A stretch of 64,000 nt of DNA from Ophiosphaerella korrae (GCA_028456385.1 JALNQF010000125.1:1-64000), one strand, 5' to 3'. Shown: positions 12,086-23,755, numbered from the stretch's first letter. Numbers and translations are program-made. Notes: generated by a model from the sequence alone, not told the origin.

Positions 12086-13969
12086 TTATGCCCAAGGGGG
12101 CCGACCCGTATGTTGGGCATACCCACCACCCGTTGCCTGTCTCTGTATGTGTCCTGCATTGCCCTGTTGCTGTCCGTAGAGTGGAGGAGGGACATTGTAG
12201 CTGTTTCCATAGCCCTGAGGCTGAGGAGGTCCTTGATATTTCTGCTGAGGATACGACCCCGGAACCGCATTCATCTGCGGCATCGGATATCCCTGCTGAG
12301 GAGCACCAAACGCTTGCTGGCCTATCGGCGGCTGTGGCGCATATCCCAGCGGCGGCTGCTGCTGGTCAACATACCTCACGTGCCCATACCGATTGCCCCC
12401 AGGCCCATACATCCTCGCCGCATCCGCATTGGCACGCGCCTGCTCGCTTGTGTCCACACCTCGTCCACTCTGATTTCCAACAGAACTGAGAACCTGCGCC
12501 CACGTACCATTTGTCAATTTGTCCTTGACGTAATTGACCTTGCTGTTGACGTCGTTGGGAACTTTGCTTTTGCTTTCTTTGATTGCCCAGAGACAAGCGT
12601 TTACCACAGCTTTCCACATCTCTTTCTCTTCGCGTTCGAAGGTGGGGTTGCCTTTTTCTTGACGTACGCACTCCAGGACGGCTATTAACATGCCTTGTAT
12701 ACGGTTAGTGACTTTGTCGGCATCTTGGGAGTTGGACGGTATCAGGATGTGGAACATTGCTGACTTCGAGGCGCGTAACTGCCCTTGCTCAAAGTTGATT
12801 TCAACAGGGACGGCGTTGTAAGAGTCGATGCTTCCGTTTGCTGCGGGGCCGACTGCAAGACGTGCAAAGGCTTTTGGGCCGTGTTCGGGGTGAGATTTCA
12901 TGAATGGGCCATCAGCTAGTTGCACGGCACGATGGATGACGTCGTCTCTTCCGACAGATCTGCATCTATTTTTCTCGAAGGTTTGTGGGTCTGTACACTT
13001 TTTTGCCCAGGTCTTGCAATCCTTGGAGAGGTGTTCTTTCACCACCTTCACCATTTTCTCGCCATATATTCCTTTGCCTGCGGCAAGCAGCCGAAACGCG
13101 AAAGTGACAAGTTCGTCTTGTGCTAGGTGTAGGTGGGGCCTTGAAAGAGACTTGGGCAGGTAAGTTTTCATGTAGTATGCGTAATAGTATAGGTAAGTTC
13201 CGAGGGTTGGAGCAGTGATCAGCTGGCTGTAAGTGTCAAGGAAGGTGACGGGAATATTTAGTTTTTGTGCGAACGACTGTAGTTTTTTGAGGTCTTCAGG
13301 TTTATTCGCAAGCCCTAAGGTAGATGGTTTTACCCCGTCCTTTAGATTGAGGAATCCAGTGATAGTGACTGCGAGAAGAGCTGAGCGAATTTTTGAAGTT
13401 GTATGGTTAATCCAGTACAGTAGGAAATGCACAACTGCGCCATGATGCCACACAATCTTTTTCCTGCCAGAGAATTTGCCTTCATAGAGCCGCTCGATAG
13501 CGGTGTTGATGCGCTTAGTGGTTTGATCAGCTGTTCTTGGGTCGTTCTCACTTCGAATCGTGTTGTTCCAGCCCTTCACCACAACAATACTTCCGAATGC
13601 GGCAACAGTGTCTCCGAGATGCATCTTGGCATTCGCACACATTAAATACGCCACAAGTCGACAAAGGCGGCCAAAGTTATCGTGTCCGTTCTTTGCTTGA
13701 GCAATGATGATCATGCTTCCGTCATCGGCATTGATACCTTTCGTTTTGCGTATACCAAGGTTGCAAATCTTCGCAATAACAGATATTAGTTGGATTAAGC
13801 TGTCTAGGTCGGAATCAGTCTCCCAAACGTGAACAGCGTTGATTTCTGAGTTCTTCTCCATTGTATTCTTGGAGGTAGTGGCATAAGTAGGCTTTAGACT
13901 ATCTGGCATGGACTGTAGTGACTCTTTGAGTGCGTCCAAGCTTTGCGACCAAGGTCCGGGTGGTGCCAT
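12086..13969 (-). CDS. Unknown protein with P/Q/G/Y-rich tail, 627 residues
   Basis: Intronless gene whose family I do not recognise. The frame stays open up to 14125, but the ATG at 13969 (ACAAAATGG) begins MAPPGPWSQSLDAL and fits better; the upstream codons are probably leader. Residues about 1-480 look globular and mostly helical, with aromatic-rich segments (YLYYYAYYMKTYL) and basic patches. The last 120 or so residues are low-complexity Pro, Gln, Gly and Tyr in short repeats (QQQPPLGYAPQPP, PQQGYPMPQ), the composition of disordered or condensate-forming tails. No signal peptide, no obvious enzyme motif. The lack of introns and unknown family make it a candidate for a lineage-specific or domesticated gene; that is inference. 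Confidence 0.8.
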   Translation of the reverse strand: MAPPGPWSQSLDALKESLQSMPDSLKPTYATTSKNTMEKNSEINAVHVWETDSDLDSLIQLISVIAKICNLGIRKTKGINADDGSMIIIAQAKNGHDNFGRLCRLVAYLMCANAKMHLGDTVAAFGSIVVVKGWNNTIRSENDPRTADQTTKRINTAIERLYEGKFSGRKKIVWHHGAVVHFLLYWINHTTSKIRSALLAVTITGFLNLKDGVKPSTLGLANKPEDLKKLQSFAQKLNIPVTFLDTYSQLITAPTLGTYLYYYAYYMKTYLPKSLSRPHLHLAQDELVTFAFRLLAAGKGIYGEKMVKVVKEHLSKDCKTWAKKCTDPQTFEKNRCRSVGRDDVIHRAVQLADGPFMKSHPEHGPKAFARLAVGPAANGSIDSYNAVPVEINFEQGQLRASKSAMFHILIPSNSQDADKVTNRIQGMLIAVLECVRQEKGNPTFEREEKEMWKAVVNACLWAIKESKSKVPNDVNSKVNYVKDKLTNGTWAQVLSSVGNQSGRGVDTSEQARANADAARMYGPGGNRYGHVRYVDQQQPPLGYAPQPPIGQQAFGAPQQGYPMPQMNAVPGSYPQQKYQGPPQPQGYGNSYNVPPPLYGQQQGNAGHIQRQATGGGYAQHTGRPPWA

Positions 13970-14577
13970 TTTGTGTTGCTTATGCTTGCTCTGAGCAGTT
14001 GATTTATTTGCGATCTGATCGGGACACGTGATTTCTATACTGATTGTGGGCGTTAGATGTGAAATTGCACGTTTATGGTGGTAAGCTGCCTTACTTAGGC
14101 CTTGTTGGGCGAGCGAAATGATCAATGACCGCCTTTATAAATTCCATGGGCTCTGTACTATTATAAGCATGAATGTGAATTTGCATAACGAATTAGAGCT
14201 CGCGCTCTAGGCGCAGGCAGGCGGCGGCGGCGTTGGTGTTGCGGTCGTGGCTGGTTGGTGCTGGAGGAATTGTTGTTACGCACAACGAAAACAGTGAATG
14301 CGCAAACCATGGCTAAGTGCGTGGTTAATGACGTGCGCAATTTCAAATTAGGGAAGAACATTCTACGCTAATATAGGCGAAAGATTCATTCACTGTGGAT
14401 ATGCCTACTATGATTTGATTCCAATAGGTGAAGTGAGCAGTGATATACGCGTGAGAGATTACTAGTCTGCTCAGTGATTTGAGTACAAGAGTCACCATAC
14501 ATGTGATCCAATATGGATGACTACAGTCCAGAATGCCTTGAAATAACAATACGGTATGACGGTCGCCAGTGTTGCTT
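13970..14577. other. Intergenic region upstream of 12086-13969
   Basis: Promoter and leader of the 627-residue gene plus the 3' flank of GYP7. Both genes are on the minus strand. Nothing further recognised. Confidence 0.4.
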
Positions 14578-17252
14578 TTACGAACGTGCGCCACCGTGCT
14601 TAACGATATCTTCTTTGTCAAGTTTTTCCACTTTTCTACTCAAGAGCGCGCGTAATTCAGGGCTGATGACCTTTTCGCCTCCACCTTCACTGACATCTTT
14701 TCCCTTGTCAATGCCAGATGATGAGGCTTCTGCTTGTGTGTTTGAATTTGATGGAGGTGACCCAGGACCAGCCACCAACGCCGCTTGCAGCTTTCGTTGT
14801 CTTGCTTGAGGTGCTGATGGGAAGTTGCCCTTCTTATCAATTGTTTCGACTGTTCGTTGAAACCGTTTGAACAGCGATTCAGCACGCACGAGAGTAGATT
14901 CTAGGTCCATAGTGCCTGACAGCTCATTTACTGGAAATGTCAGCTAAGAAGTCAACGAGAGGCGCACAACAAGTTAACTTACCATATTTGAGCACCTCGT
15001 CGAAGTGCTTCAAGTGTGCCATAATAACATCTCGATGCTTTTCCAGAATTGCCAGTGCAATGAAGATATGGAAGTTGCTGCTGTAGTAGTCGGTCCATAG
15101 AGACTCCCAGAGCCGAAGTACATCGGCCCATTCAAACTCTCGTTTATACCAGACAAGGAGCATACGGAAGAAGAAGAAGAAATTCGTGGATTCGGCAGAT
15201 TGTAAGTGGAGATAGAGTTTGGGATCCATGAGTTGGACAAGATGATCAAGTGTTGTGAGTTGTTTGCGCATGCCGGATTGATCGCGTAAAAAGTTCCGCT
15301 CCTAGATTACCATTAGACTCCCAATCCTCTGTATATCCCCTCCATGGGCAATGACATACCATGCGATCCATAAAACCAACAAAGCCCCAGAATGCAATGG
15401 CATCGTCCTGCATGACGGCGTAGATGGGGGCAAGCAGATCGCTCATACCCTGTACATAACCGAGATCTTTGTTGTACTCGTTGTATGTCAATAGCATATC
15501 CTTCATTTGTTCGAGGTGGACATTGGTGCCAGTGTCTGCGAATGGGGAGTCGGGGTCAGGGTGGGGAATGTCTTCGCCGGCGAAAATTGGAATATTTCGG
15601 TCTGTTCGATGCACATCTTTCTCTACATGACGAACCCCATAGAATGGGGGAAAGTTAGCCTGATATTCAGGAAAGCAGTGGTGCAGAATACGAACCTATT
15701 CGGTTTTTCTGCTCTCTCCACCATTCTTCTTGTTCTTCGTTTTCATGCCCTTCTACCATTCGGTCCCACCAAGCACCCTTCAATCGAATGTACTCGTCCC
15801 GACGGCTGTTGATGTTTGCGCGGCGCTCTTCTTCTGAACTGTCCCAATCGTAGACGCCGAGTAGGTACAACCAGGCCTCTTTCCGTACACCATCTTCCGG
15901 ATCTAAGCCACCGTGGAAGATTCGCTCTTTAACTTCATCTGGGGTCAACTGTAATCGACCTTTGGGATCAAAGAAACCTTTCCACTCTTCCAATGTGAGA
16001 GGTTTCCGTCGGTCAGCCATGGTCATTTTGTCCATATCTAGTATCTCAAAGTCACCCACATCGCTTTGCTCCATGGCCAAGACATCTTTTGCTGTCCAGA
16101 TTCTCTGATTGCGTTCTCGCTCGCTTTGCTCAGCAATGCCCATGGCCCACCTGGCCAGATACAATCGTGCGCTATCAAACTCTTCTTGTAAAGTTTGTAC
16201 TTCAGGGTTCTGGATCAGTCTCCGCACCTGGGGTGGGATGTTTGGGTTGTCTGCAACTGCCTGGGCAGTTCTTCTCGTGAAGGTTGTAACCTGACTGAGC
16301 TTCTCCAGAAAGCTCCACCTTGCTTCCTTGAAAGCTTTTGTGACTGGATCCATGCCGCCATCTCGCTTGCCAGGACTCTGAGAAGACGAGGCGCCACCAC
16401 TATCTGTGTTGGCCTTCAGCTTGTCGGAGACGTTTTTGCCAAAGGACCGCCTGTCATCTTCTGACGGGTCGATGAGGTATATGCTCGGGTCGGGCCCAGA
16501 TCGCTCCACAGTTACATATCTCTTCAACCACCGTAACACCTCGTCACCGCCCCAGAACATGCCTCCTCCATCACCAAACGGGTCAAAACTCTCCTTTGCT
16601 AGCTTCTTCCGCTGCATAATAGTTGACTGGCACTCGCTATCATGGAAAAATAGTGCTGGAAAGCTATCGCCGGCGCGGGTATTGACCACCACACTCCCAA
16701 ACCACCATCCGATGCTTGGTGGCCGGACCAATAGGGAGTATATCTCGCTGACGGGCAAGGCAAATGCATATCCGGGAGTGCCGCTATGTGACGAAGTTGC
16801 AGGTGGAGGAGGAACAAGGTAGGACTGCGTTGGGGGTGACGAGGAGTCTGACTGATCAACCTTCACATAGGTATCGTAGGCGTCTCCAAGCGCAGACTCG
16901 GGCATCCATGCGAGGAGCAGCGAGGATGCGCCGACGCTTCGAGCTGACGAGGACGAGGTCGGGCGCGCATCGTTTGCTACAGGTCGTCCTTTTTGTTGCA
17001 CCAGGGCTACGAAACCCGGTATGTTGTCTTTGGCGGATGGCGAGGGATGTACATAGACCTGAAGCCATGGGTTAGAACAGACATGACGCCACCAGAGGCA
17101 GGAAAGGAACAACGCACTTTGCTCTTAGTATATAGCAGCTTCACTCCTCTTCCGCTGGTAGTGTGGCGAATAGTGTTATATTCACCTTCTTCGTCATCAC
17201 TCATAGCGTAGAAGGAGGCAGGTGAGGGCGATCTTGGTGCTGGAGCCGCCAT
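14578..17252 (-). CDS. GYP7: GYP7-type Rab GTPase-activating protein (TBC domain)
   Basis: Accelerates GTP hydrolysis by Ypt7/Rab7-type GTPases, so it acts in vacuolar and endosomal traffic. Five exons (17252-17118, 17058-15696, 15622-15360, 15301-14983, 14930-14578) sum to 810 residues; introns are 52-73 nt. The TBC domain covers roughly residues 400-720. The arginine finger motif IEKDVHRTD is formed across the exon 2/3 junction and the glutamine finger is in YVQGMSDLLAP, so both catalytic residues are present. The N-terminal 300 residues resemble the lipid-binding region of Gyp7 proteins. The C-terminus is Ser/Gly-rich. The ATG at 17252 gives MAAPAPRSPSP. The family call is firm; the Rab specificity is from the family. 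Confidence 0.95.
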
Positions 17253-17497
17253 GGGGGGCAGTGGCGAGGCAGGGAGCAACCAGAAGAGATAGGAAGTAGG
17301 TGAGGCGTGGAGAAATGTTTATATTGTACTACAGATCGAGTCAAGACAAAAGGCGAAAGACGCGCACATGCAGCGCCAGTGGTAGTTCGCAGGTGACGGA
17401 TGCGCGCTGCTACCTGGTCATTGGTGACGTCGGTCCTGCTGCGTGGGCAGGCGAGGCGTAGGCGCAGGGCGGGGTATCACTCGACCACCAGGAGGGT

Positions 17498-17499
17498 CA

Positions 17500-17534
<35 letters not shown>

Positions 17535-17554
17535 AACAGCAACAACAACAACAG
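17498..17554. repeat. CAG/CAA trinucleotide repeat
   Basis: Nine CAG units followed by mixed CAA/CAG units, 57 bp. It lies between the stop of the Mso1-like gene and the start of GYP7, both on the minus strand, so it is in the GYP7 promoter or leader where it reads CTG/TTG. It probably varies in length between isolates. Confidence 0.9.
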
Positions 17555-17703
17555 GTACATCAATCAAGACAGAACCAGCTCAAGCTGCATCCTCTGCGTG
17601 TTTACATTAGAAAAATGCTCCATGCTCCGTGACGCCATGCTCCAGCCCGAACAAACTCCTGATACGCCAATGCCACTACCTGTCCCTATCCCCAGCCCTG
17701 TCC

Positions 17704-18567
17704 CTAACGCATGCGTGGCCCGCTCGGCAGGCCCACGCGTCCACCAGACGGCCCGCGTCCAGGCGGGCCACTGTTATAGCCAGGCCCATACGGGTCGTCG
17801 TTACCGACCCACGGTGAATTGGACGACATGTTGTACGAGCCCTGCTGCCTGCCACCACCACTACCTGCGCTTCCAGGATGGTTGCTGCGGTTGTCAGATT
17901 GGGGCGCCGGCCGTTCATATGAGCCCATTCTTGACGACGACTGGCTGCCCGTGTCAGAAGGCGCGCTCTGTACTGGACTGTTGGACCGCCCCCATAGCCT
18001 CGCCTTTAGCCTCTCCTGCGCTGTTGAGCCTGAGCCCGCACTGGGAGGAGGCGATGCATCTGCGTGCTGGCGCCCTCCCTGCCCGAGATTGCTTTGATAG
18101 CTTCCAGCCCGTTGGCTTGGTAGAGGCCTGCCCTGGCTCTGTGGCTCTGGTGTCAACGAGTTGCCCATACCAGGTCGTCCATGCAGAGGCCGCCCTCCTC
18201 CTCCCCCTCCCCCTCGACTACCAGCGCCTCGACGCAGAGATAGAGGCTCCTGTGGCTGTTGTTGCTGCTGTGGGCTGTCCCATAGGTCGCTGAGTCCTCC
18301 ACCGCGACCGCCCATGGGTGGTGCTTGTCCTTGTTGACGCCCGGACGAAGACGCAAATTGGGCGGGAGCTGGCTGGGGCCCTTTTGGGTCAGGCGGAAGC
18401 CATTGTGGGAATGGTCTGCCCTTTTCGGTGTAGTACGCGCGCAGCACTCGTGATATATGTGAATCGTCTTCCGTGTCGCCGTCTGTTTCGCTGTCGAGAA
18501 GCTGCCGTCGCAGATTGTTGTACCGTGACGTAGTGTTTGTGAGGAGGTTGTTTAGATAGGACGACAT
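17704..18567 (-). CDS. MSO1: Mso1-like Sec1-binding exocytosis protein
   Basis: Mso1 binds the Sec1 SNARE regulator and helps vesicle fusion at sites of polarised growth. The single exon encodes 287 residues. The first 60 hold the conserved part: MSSYLNNLLTNTTSRYNNLRR, then acidic DGDTEDDSHISRVLRAYY and the PFPQWLPPDPK stretch, typical of the fungal Sec1-binding Mso1 domain. The remaining residues are low-complexity, rich in Gly, Ser, Gln and Pro (a Gln run near 100, a Gly run near 120), with a short GSTAQERLKARLWG segment near 190 that may be a second conserved motif. GYP7, another traffic factor, lies next downstream on the same strand, 450 bp away; whether this matters is not known. Confidence 0.88.
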   Translation of the reverse strand: MSSYLNNLLTNTTSRYNNLRRQLLDSETDGDTEDDSHISRVLRAYYTEKGRPFPQWLPPDPKGPQPAPAQFASSSGRQQGQAPPMGGRGGGLSDLWDSPQQQQQPQEPLSLRRGAGSRGGGGGGGRPLHGRPGMGNSLTPEPQSQGRPLPSQRAGSYQSNLGQGGRQHADASPPPSAGSGSTAQERLKARLWGRSNSPVQSAPSDTGSQSSSRMGSYERPAPQSDNRSNHPGSAGSGGGRQQGSYNMSSNSPWVGNDDPYGPGYNSGPPGRGPSGGRVGLPSGPRMR

Positions 18568-18863
18568 GGTGCTGTCTGTTGGTTAGAGCCAGTCACAGTG
18601 GTAGTTGTCTTGGGGGCGCTCTCTCTATTTACCTTTCTGTTGCGACAATGTTGTTCGTGACTGCGCGGGAAGGAGATCAAGCATGTGGGTGGGTCCCTCG
18701 GCGCCTGGCAAACCCCGAAGCGAACACCCACCAGCCGCCCTTCACCCCCTTGCGCTCCAACACTCAATCAACCTTTGCACATTACTGCATTCGAAATCAC
18801 GGTTGTGATGAGCTATTCAGAAGATACGAGTATACAAAAGTAAGCAAATAAAATCTGGCTTTA

Positions 18864-21094
18864 CTACTCCACCCAAATTTCTCGACCTGGCTCAGAGAAG
18901 GAGAGGTGCTGGCTATGGATAACTGCTACACCACGCCTGTGGTATACTCCGTCTATTTGCGAGACTAACAACGCAAAGCAATGCTCCCCCGGGGCTGAAT
19001 ATTCGGTCCATCTGACTTCTGCATACTCTTTCCACGCCGACTCATCCTCACAACCCATGATACAAATGCAATTCAAATCTTCCATGTCATCCCCATCTGC
19101 CTGGTCATAATCAAGCCAACCAACCAGTTCTCCGCTCTGAGATCTGATTTTGAAGCTAGTATCCCTTTGAAGTCTTAGAGAATATCGAACAATCTGAGCC
19201 AATGGAGCTTTGAGCCTCAATGTACCTGGGCATATTTTGACATCTTTGTAAAATACGCTTCGAGGAAAGTTTCCGTAACAAATTTGCCCCATACAGGACA
19301 TCCAGGACCATGATGGTACTTTATCAGATCCACCAGGAAAACATATCGACTTCATGTATTGAGGTCTTGAGCGTTTCCATAAAAGGCTTTGATGATGGAT
19401 TTGGTTGGTGCGATTGTAGGGAATCCCATATGTGAATTTCGTATTGTAGAAAGCTGCTAGTCTATCCTGTAGCCCTGAAACGGCAATGGGTCGGTCAGAA
19501 GCCTTCGAAAGAGCGAGTCCTGAATATTTCTCGAAGATGAACTGGAACATAGAATCACGAAGTGACTTATCTAGCCGGGAAGCACCCTTTGGAAACTGAG
19601 AATCGCCAAGCCAATTGGACCGTCTAGACCCCAAGACAAATCAGCATACATTAATTACCTCAATTAAACATTCTTAAATCCTGTCAAAGAACATAGCAAT
19701 AGCTAGTATTCGCAGAGAAGACTAGTTCAAGCGTACTCACCTATATATCTCTTCAAGGCAATCACTACGAATCACTAACCCACACTCCCAATATGCATGT
19801 GCCGTGGCGAAATGTAGGGTCCGAGGCGACAAAGCTCGTTCTTGGAAAACCCACCCCCGACGGTTGAGAGCAGCAGTTTCAACATCATGATAGAAATCCT
19901 CGGTATCTTCACTAACATAGATATCAAGCGGTCCTGAAGAATCCCTAGGCCCGGTTTTATCCCGGAGTCGCACGAATTGTTTAGCAGATGAAGGGTGACT
20001 AAGAAAGCCAATGCGGCTACTCTCAGCAGACGTAGCGGCAATTGTGCAGTAGGTCGAAGAGAAAACAGCCTCCATGCGCTTGGACTCATGTCTCCAATCA
20101 AGGTCGTCGTCATCTTCTTCGTTTTCTTTTTGAATGATGCACAACGAATCGATCCAGAGATACTCAATACCAAGCATTCGAGTGACATGGACGGCGTCCT
20201 GGAATGTTTTTGGCAACTGATCAAGATTTATTTCATTGCATCGAGCTTTGAAGTTACTTTTTGTTGTAGAAAACTCCTCGTCACTTTTTCCCCATCGGTG
20301 AGATAGAGCAATGTATCTTCCTCGTGCACCATTTGTTTCCCAAATACGTAGGATATCTGGTGATTCAGAAGCGTCAACGCAAATTACCCTAGTTAGTAGC
20401 TCCTTATCCTCACTGAAGTCGGCGTCATGTTTGTGATTCTTGTCACAGTCTTCAATCCACTTCCGTAGTAAGAAGGGCAATAATGCGCTGTTGCGATCAG
20501 GTCGAGTTGGAAACCCAACCGGCATGCCCATATGTGTCCCTTCAGATTCTATACCAAGGTCAGTCCAAGAAGTGGACATTCATGACAAAGAACAAAGGGC
20601 ATTGTTTACCTGGATCAACACAAACTCTCAGCGATGTTCGATTGACAGTTCCAGTTTCAATGTCTATGAAATGTGCTCGCGGCATTTTCAGAACTACAGC
20701 GACATCGTCGCCATCGTCGTCTGTAAAAAAAAGGGACTATCATTCGACAGAGTTCACAAGAACTACTAGATCTCCTCAAGTCTCCTAAGCGGTACCAAAG
20801 TACATGCCTATGAGCAAAGTCGTCGAACAGCTTCGTGATGGGAATCGAACTACACGCTTCGCATAACAGAGATACTTTAGGTTTATAGGGTAAAATGCTA
20901 AGACAAGCAGCTTCTTTCGCGAAAGGCGTTGCGAAATCTGGGATTGATTCATCTGCCAAGGAAAAAGCCGTGTCATCGAAATGACCAAATCGGTAATCAT
21001 GAAAGTTTTGGATTCCGTCGAAGTTGAGAAGGCTTCTAGTTCGGAAAGCGAAGCTTTTAGTTTTGGCTCGATTTCGGAAGTCCTCGTCATTCAT
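18864..21094 (-). CDS. HET-domain protein with T8 frame break
   Basis: HET proteins trigger vegetative incompatibility and cell death when unlike strains fuse. Exons 21094-20610, 20548-19741 and 19623-18864 join cleanly by GT...AG introns (61 and 117 nt). The HET core is in exon 2: YIALSHRWG, LPKTFQDAVHVTR, YLWIDSLCIIQ, and RGWVFQERALSPR further on. In exon 1 a run of eight T (20725-20732 as A8 on plus) puts the frame of the N-terminal part, including CELCRMIVPFF, one base out from the coding sequence after it; the exon sum is one more than a multiple of three. With seven T the product would be 683 residues. An extra 46-nt intron (20766-20721, GTAGTT...TTTACAG) would also restore frame (668 residues) but removes the CxxC segment. 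Either a decayed gene, a sequencing error or unusual splicing. Confidence 0.85.
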
Positions 21095-22213
21095 TGTGAA
21101 AGATATCGTGCGGTTTATCGCTCATGGATGGGCACCGAGCATATGAGGGAAGTCTACATAGGGTATCAGTGAGTCTGTGGGGATATCTCGATTCGGCTTG
21201 CCTCAGACGCAGTTTGGGGTTGAGGCTTTGCAACACAATTGATGAGCAGCTGTCAAGTACTGCCCCGCTAGTGCCCCGCAACCAACTTGCTGACAATCTC
21301 CCTAAGTCCTGAAATATACTCCCGAAAAACTTTTCTTGGCAAGTGCCTACATGCACCAATAAGACTTCGTTCTCATACTACTGTTTCTTGGTGTCGGAGG
21401 TTGCCATGGGAATATCAGATCCGGGGAACGATACCAACATGTCATATCTTAGCCCAAAAGCTTCCCGTCAGGCCCTATTATTAACTTTAGGAACGATGTA
21501 GAGAGCGCTGTGGTTAATTATCGTAAAAAGAATCGAAGTATAACAGGATCTCGCTGAAACTTCGATACTGGAAATAGGCACCAAGGCAGCGCATTCTGGT
21601 TGCTTTTCATGTGGTTATTAATGATCTACTGCACAATATCACCCAGTTCACGGCATATTTTGGTTGGAACAAACGAAGAAGACACAAACAGCCAATACGT
21701 ACTAGGTAGCATGAGCTAGTGTGTGGAATTTGACATAACCATTCCACGCCTCTATCAACGCAATATCTCGTGAAGACGCCCAATTTCTGGCTAAATAAGA
21801 CGAGGATTCATTCTTAGCTGAACAAAAGCCATTGTAAAAGTCAGGTACTCGAGGTGAAAGCGGCTAGACGATAGGCGAGGTGAAAGGAGTTTCAAGATTC
21901 GTCGCTTATTGATATCACCAACTTCTTAAAATCAAAAAAGCATTATGTATCTCTTTCACTCACTTAGACCATATTCAAAACAACGTGTAAGGATTTGTCT
22001 CTAATAGAACAATCGGACAAATCGATTGTCAAACAATGAAACAAAGAAAGCTTGTCCACGCGTGAAGTGCGCAATCGTATTGTATAAGTTAGATAGGCCA
22101 CCGTCTAGGTGCCTTCTCTTCTTCTCCCTGTCATCAGATACTTTTCTTCTCGTTTTTCGTCAAGGTCATATTGACGGAGTGTTTGAATAAAGCCAGTCGA
22201 CAAAACCGCATCT

Positions 22214-22215
<2 letters not shown>
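21095..22215. other. Divergent intergenic region
   Basis: About 1.1 kb between the HET gene start (minus) and the deubiquitinase (plus). Moderately AT-rich with no sizeable frame and no repeat apart from the CAT tract at its right end. Confidence 0.4.

Positions 22216-22257
<42 letters not shown>
22216..22257 (+). repeat. (CAT)14 microsatellite just before a start codon
   Basis: Fourteen uninterrupted CAT units end 12 bp before the ATG at 22270. They are in frame with the gene and would read as poly-His, but no ATG precedes them in that frame locally, so they are most simply leader sequence. Confidence 0.95.
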
Positions 22258-22259
<2 letters not shown>

Positions 22260-22269
22260 ATTCGTCACA

Positions 22270-23755
22270 ATGGCCACGGATAGGGTCCGTAGTGGTAGGA
22301 TCTCGAAGGCATACCAGTGGAATAAGTTCCGCTCGAATCCACAACCAAGGGGTTTAGATCAGAGTTTGTTGAATTGCTATCGTAATTCGGCTCTGCAGAG
22401 CTTACTACATCTGCCGCGCTTCGTAAACTGGATCGGGGAGCACAAAGAGAAAAGACAACATTGGAACTGCCTACTTGATGATCCGAATAGGTCCCCGCCT
22501 GTGCGTATGGGGCACCTCGCAGGCATGGGCGATGCTAGTACTGGATGTATGCCTTGCTTACTGAAGAATCTCATTAGACAATATTGGGGACCAACAAAAC
22601 TGAACGAAGACGGAACGCCGAAACCGCTACCAATAGATAATCCAGCAATCAGTGCCCTACAAGGGATGGCTCAAAGGTATTTTTTCGACCATTCAACTGC
22701 ACATAGAGATGCAATAGATTTTGCAAACGAAGACCGAGAGATCGACGGATTACCACCATTAACAGACCTCGAGGAAGATCAAGAAGAAATTGCATCACGG
22801 ATTGAGAGTCAAACAGAACAGCAAGACGTACTTGAATATATCAACAGCATCTTCTCTGCTATTCGGGATAGTTTTGATGCAACGTAAGTTTATGGCACTT
22901 TTGGCATCATTGATCTTAACTAAATTCCTGCTTAGAGATATTCCATTCGGAAAGCGTCGAAGGGATGAATTCGACTCTTTATTCCGAGTTTTCATGCTTC
23001 AGAACCAAATGTGCACTGGGTGTAATGAGATTGTACCGAAAACAGAAGTAAATGATAGCTTCAATATTTACCCATTGGAAAACCGAGCAGACGACTTAAC
23101 CAGAGCTATAGAAAGAGCGATGGCGGATGAATTTTTGGATATGAATTCGACGTCATGTGAAAATAACTGTAAAAAGAAGCCCGAGGAAGACAAATTTGGC
23201 TATAGGACGACGAAATCGGTGACTAGGTGGCCCGAATATCTCATGGTCTATCGACAACCCGCACTGATCTATGATGAATCCGGAAAGAATTCCCAGCCGA
23301 TGACGGCACCAAACAACTTCGACTTGACAACATACTCAACATCCAATGGCAATTCATCCAAAATCCTCTATAAGCTTGTCCATGTCATTTCCCACGCCGG
23401 CGAGGGCATGAACGCAGGCCATTACTGTGCAGGCGTAACATCAGGGCGTGGAATGCGGCCTGGATATCTGCCAAAAGATGGAGAGCGTCGCCGAGCAGAT
23501 GGACTGCAATACTGGTGTGACGACGATGCAGTCACATTGCAAGCGAGTCCACCAAATGTGTGGAGGGCCCATCCGTTCATCGATGTACATGAACAGCAAT
23601 TTACGCCCGTCATCTTTTGGTATGAGAGGATACATGAAACACCCGAACGGCCAAAAAAATCTAAGAAGCCTGTCAATCCGTTGCCTGTGGATGACTCTAC
23701 CATTGCGGAAAGGGTTTCGAAGAGGAGGAAGCAAGAAAGGGCGATGCGTAAGTAG
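22270..23755 (+). CDS. Ubiquitin-specific protease (C19 family)
   Basis: Cysteine protease that removes ubiquitin from proteins. Exons 22270-22883 and 22936-23755 (52-nt intron, GTAAGT...CTTAG) give 477 residues, essentially just the catalytic domain. The Cys box is GLDQSLLNCYRNSALQSLL (about residue 40), with the nucleophile in NCYRNS. The His box is GEGMNAGHYCAGV (about 380), followed by the YWCDDDAVT segment that normally holds the third catalytic residue. Two CxxC-like pairs (QMCTGCNE, then a Cys-x-x-x-Cys near 290) may bind zinc as in other USPs. The Cys box lacks the usual Gly-Asn-Thr before the Cys (here SLLN), so it is a divergent member. The ATG at 22270 has a CACAATGG context. The substrate cannot be told. 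Confidence 0.9.

Noticed and set aside
12034..12688. Plus-strand frames over the 3' half of the 627-residue gene
   Set aside because: Antisense shadows of the P/Q/G/Y-rich coding tail. The minus-strand frame is far longer and has a good start.
13970..14125. 52-codon extension of the 627-residue protein
   Set aside because: Open frame only. The ATG at 13969 has a better context and the extension looks like leader.
20830..20860. tRNA T-loop-like string (ggaatcgaac)
   Set aside because: Lies in HET exon 1 and lacks acceptor and anticodon stems at the right distances. A similar string near 57710 is also in coding sequence.
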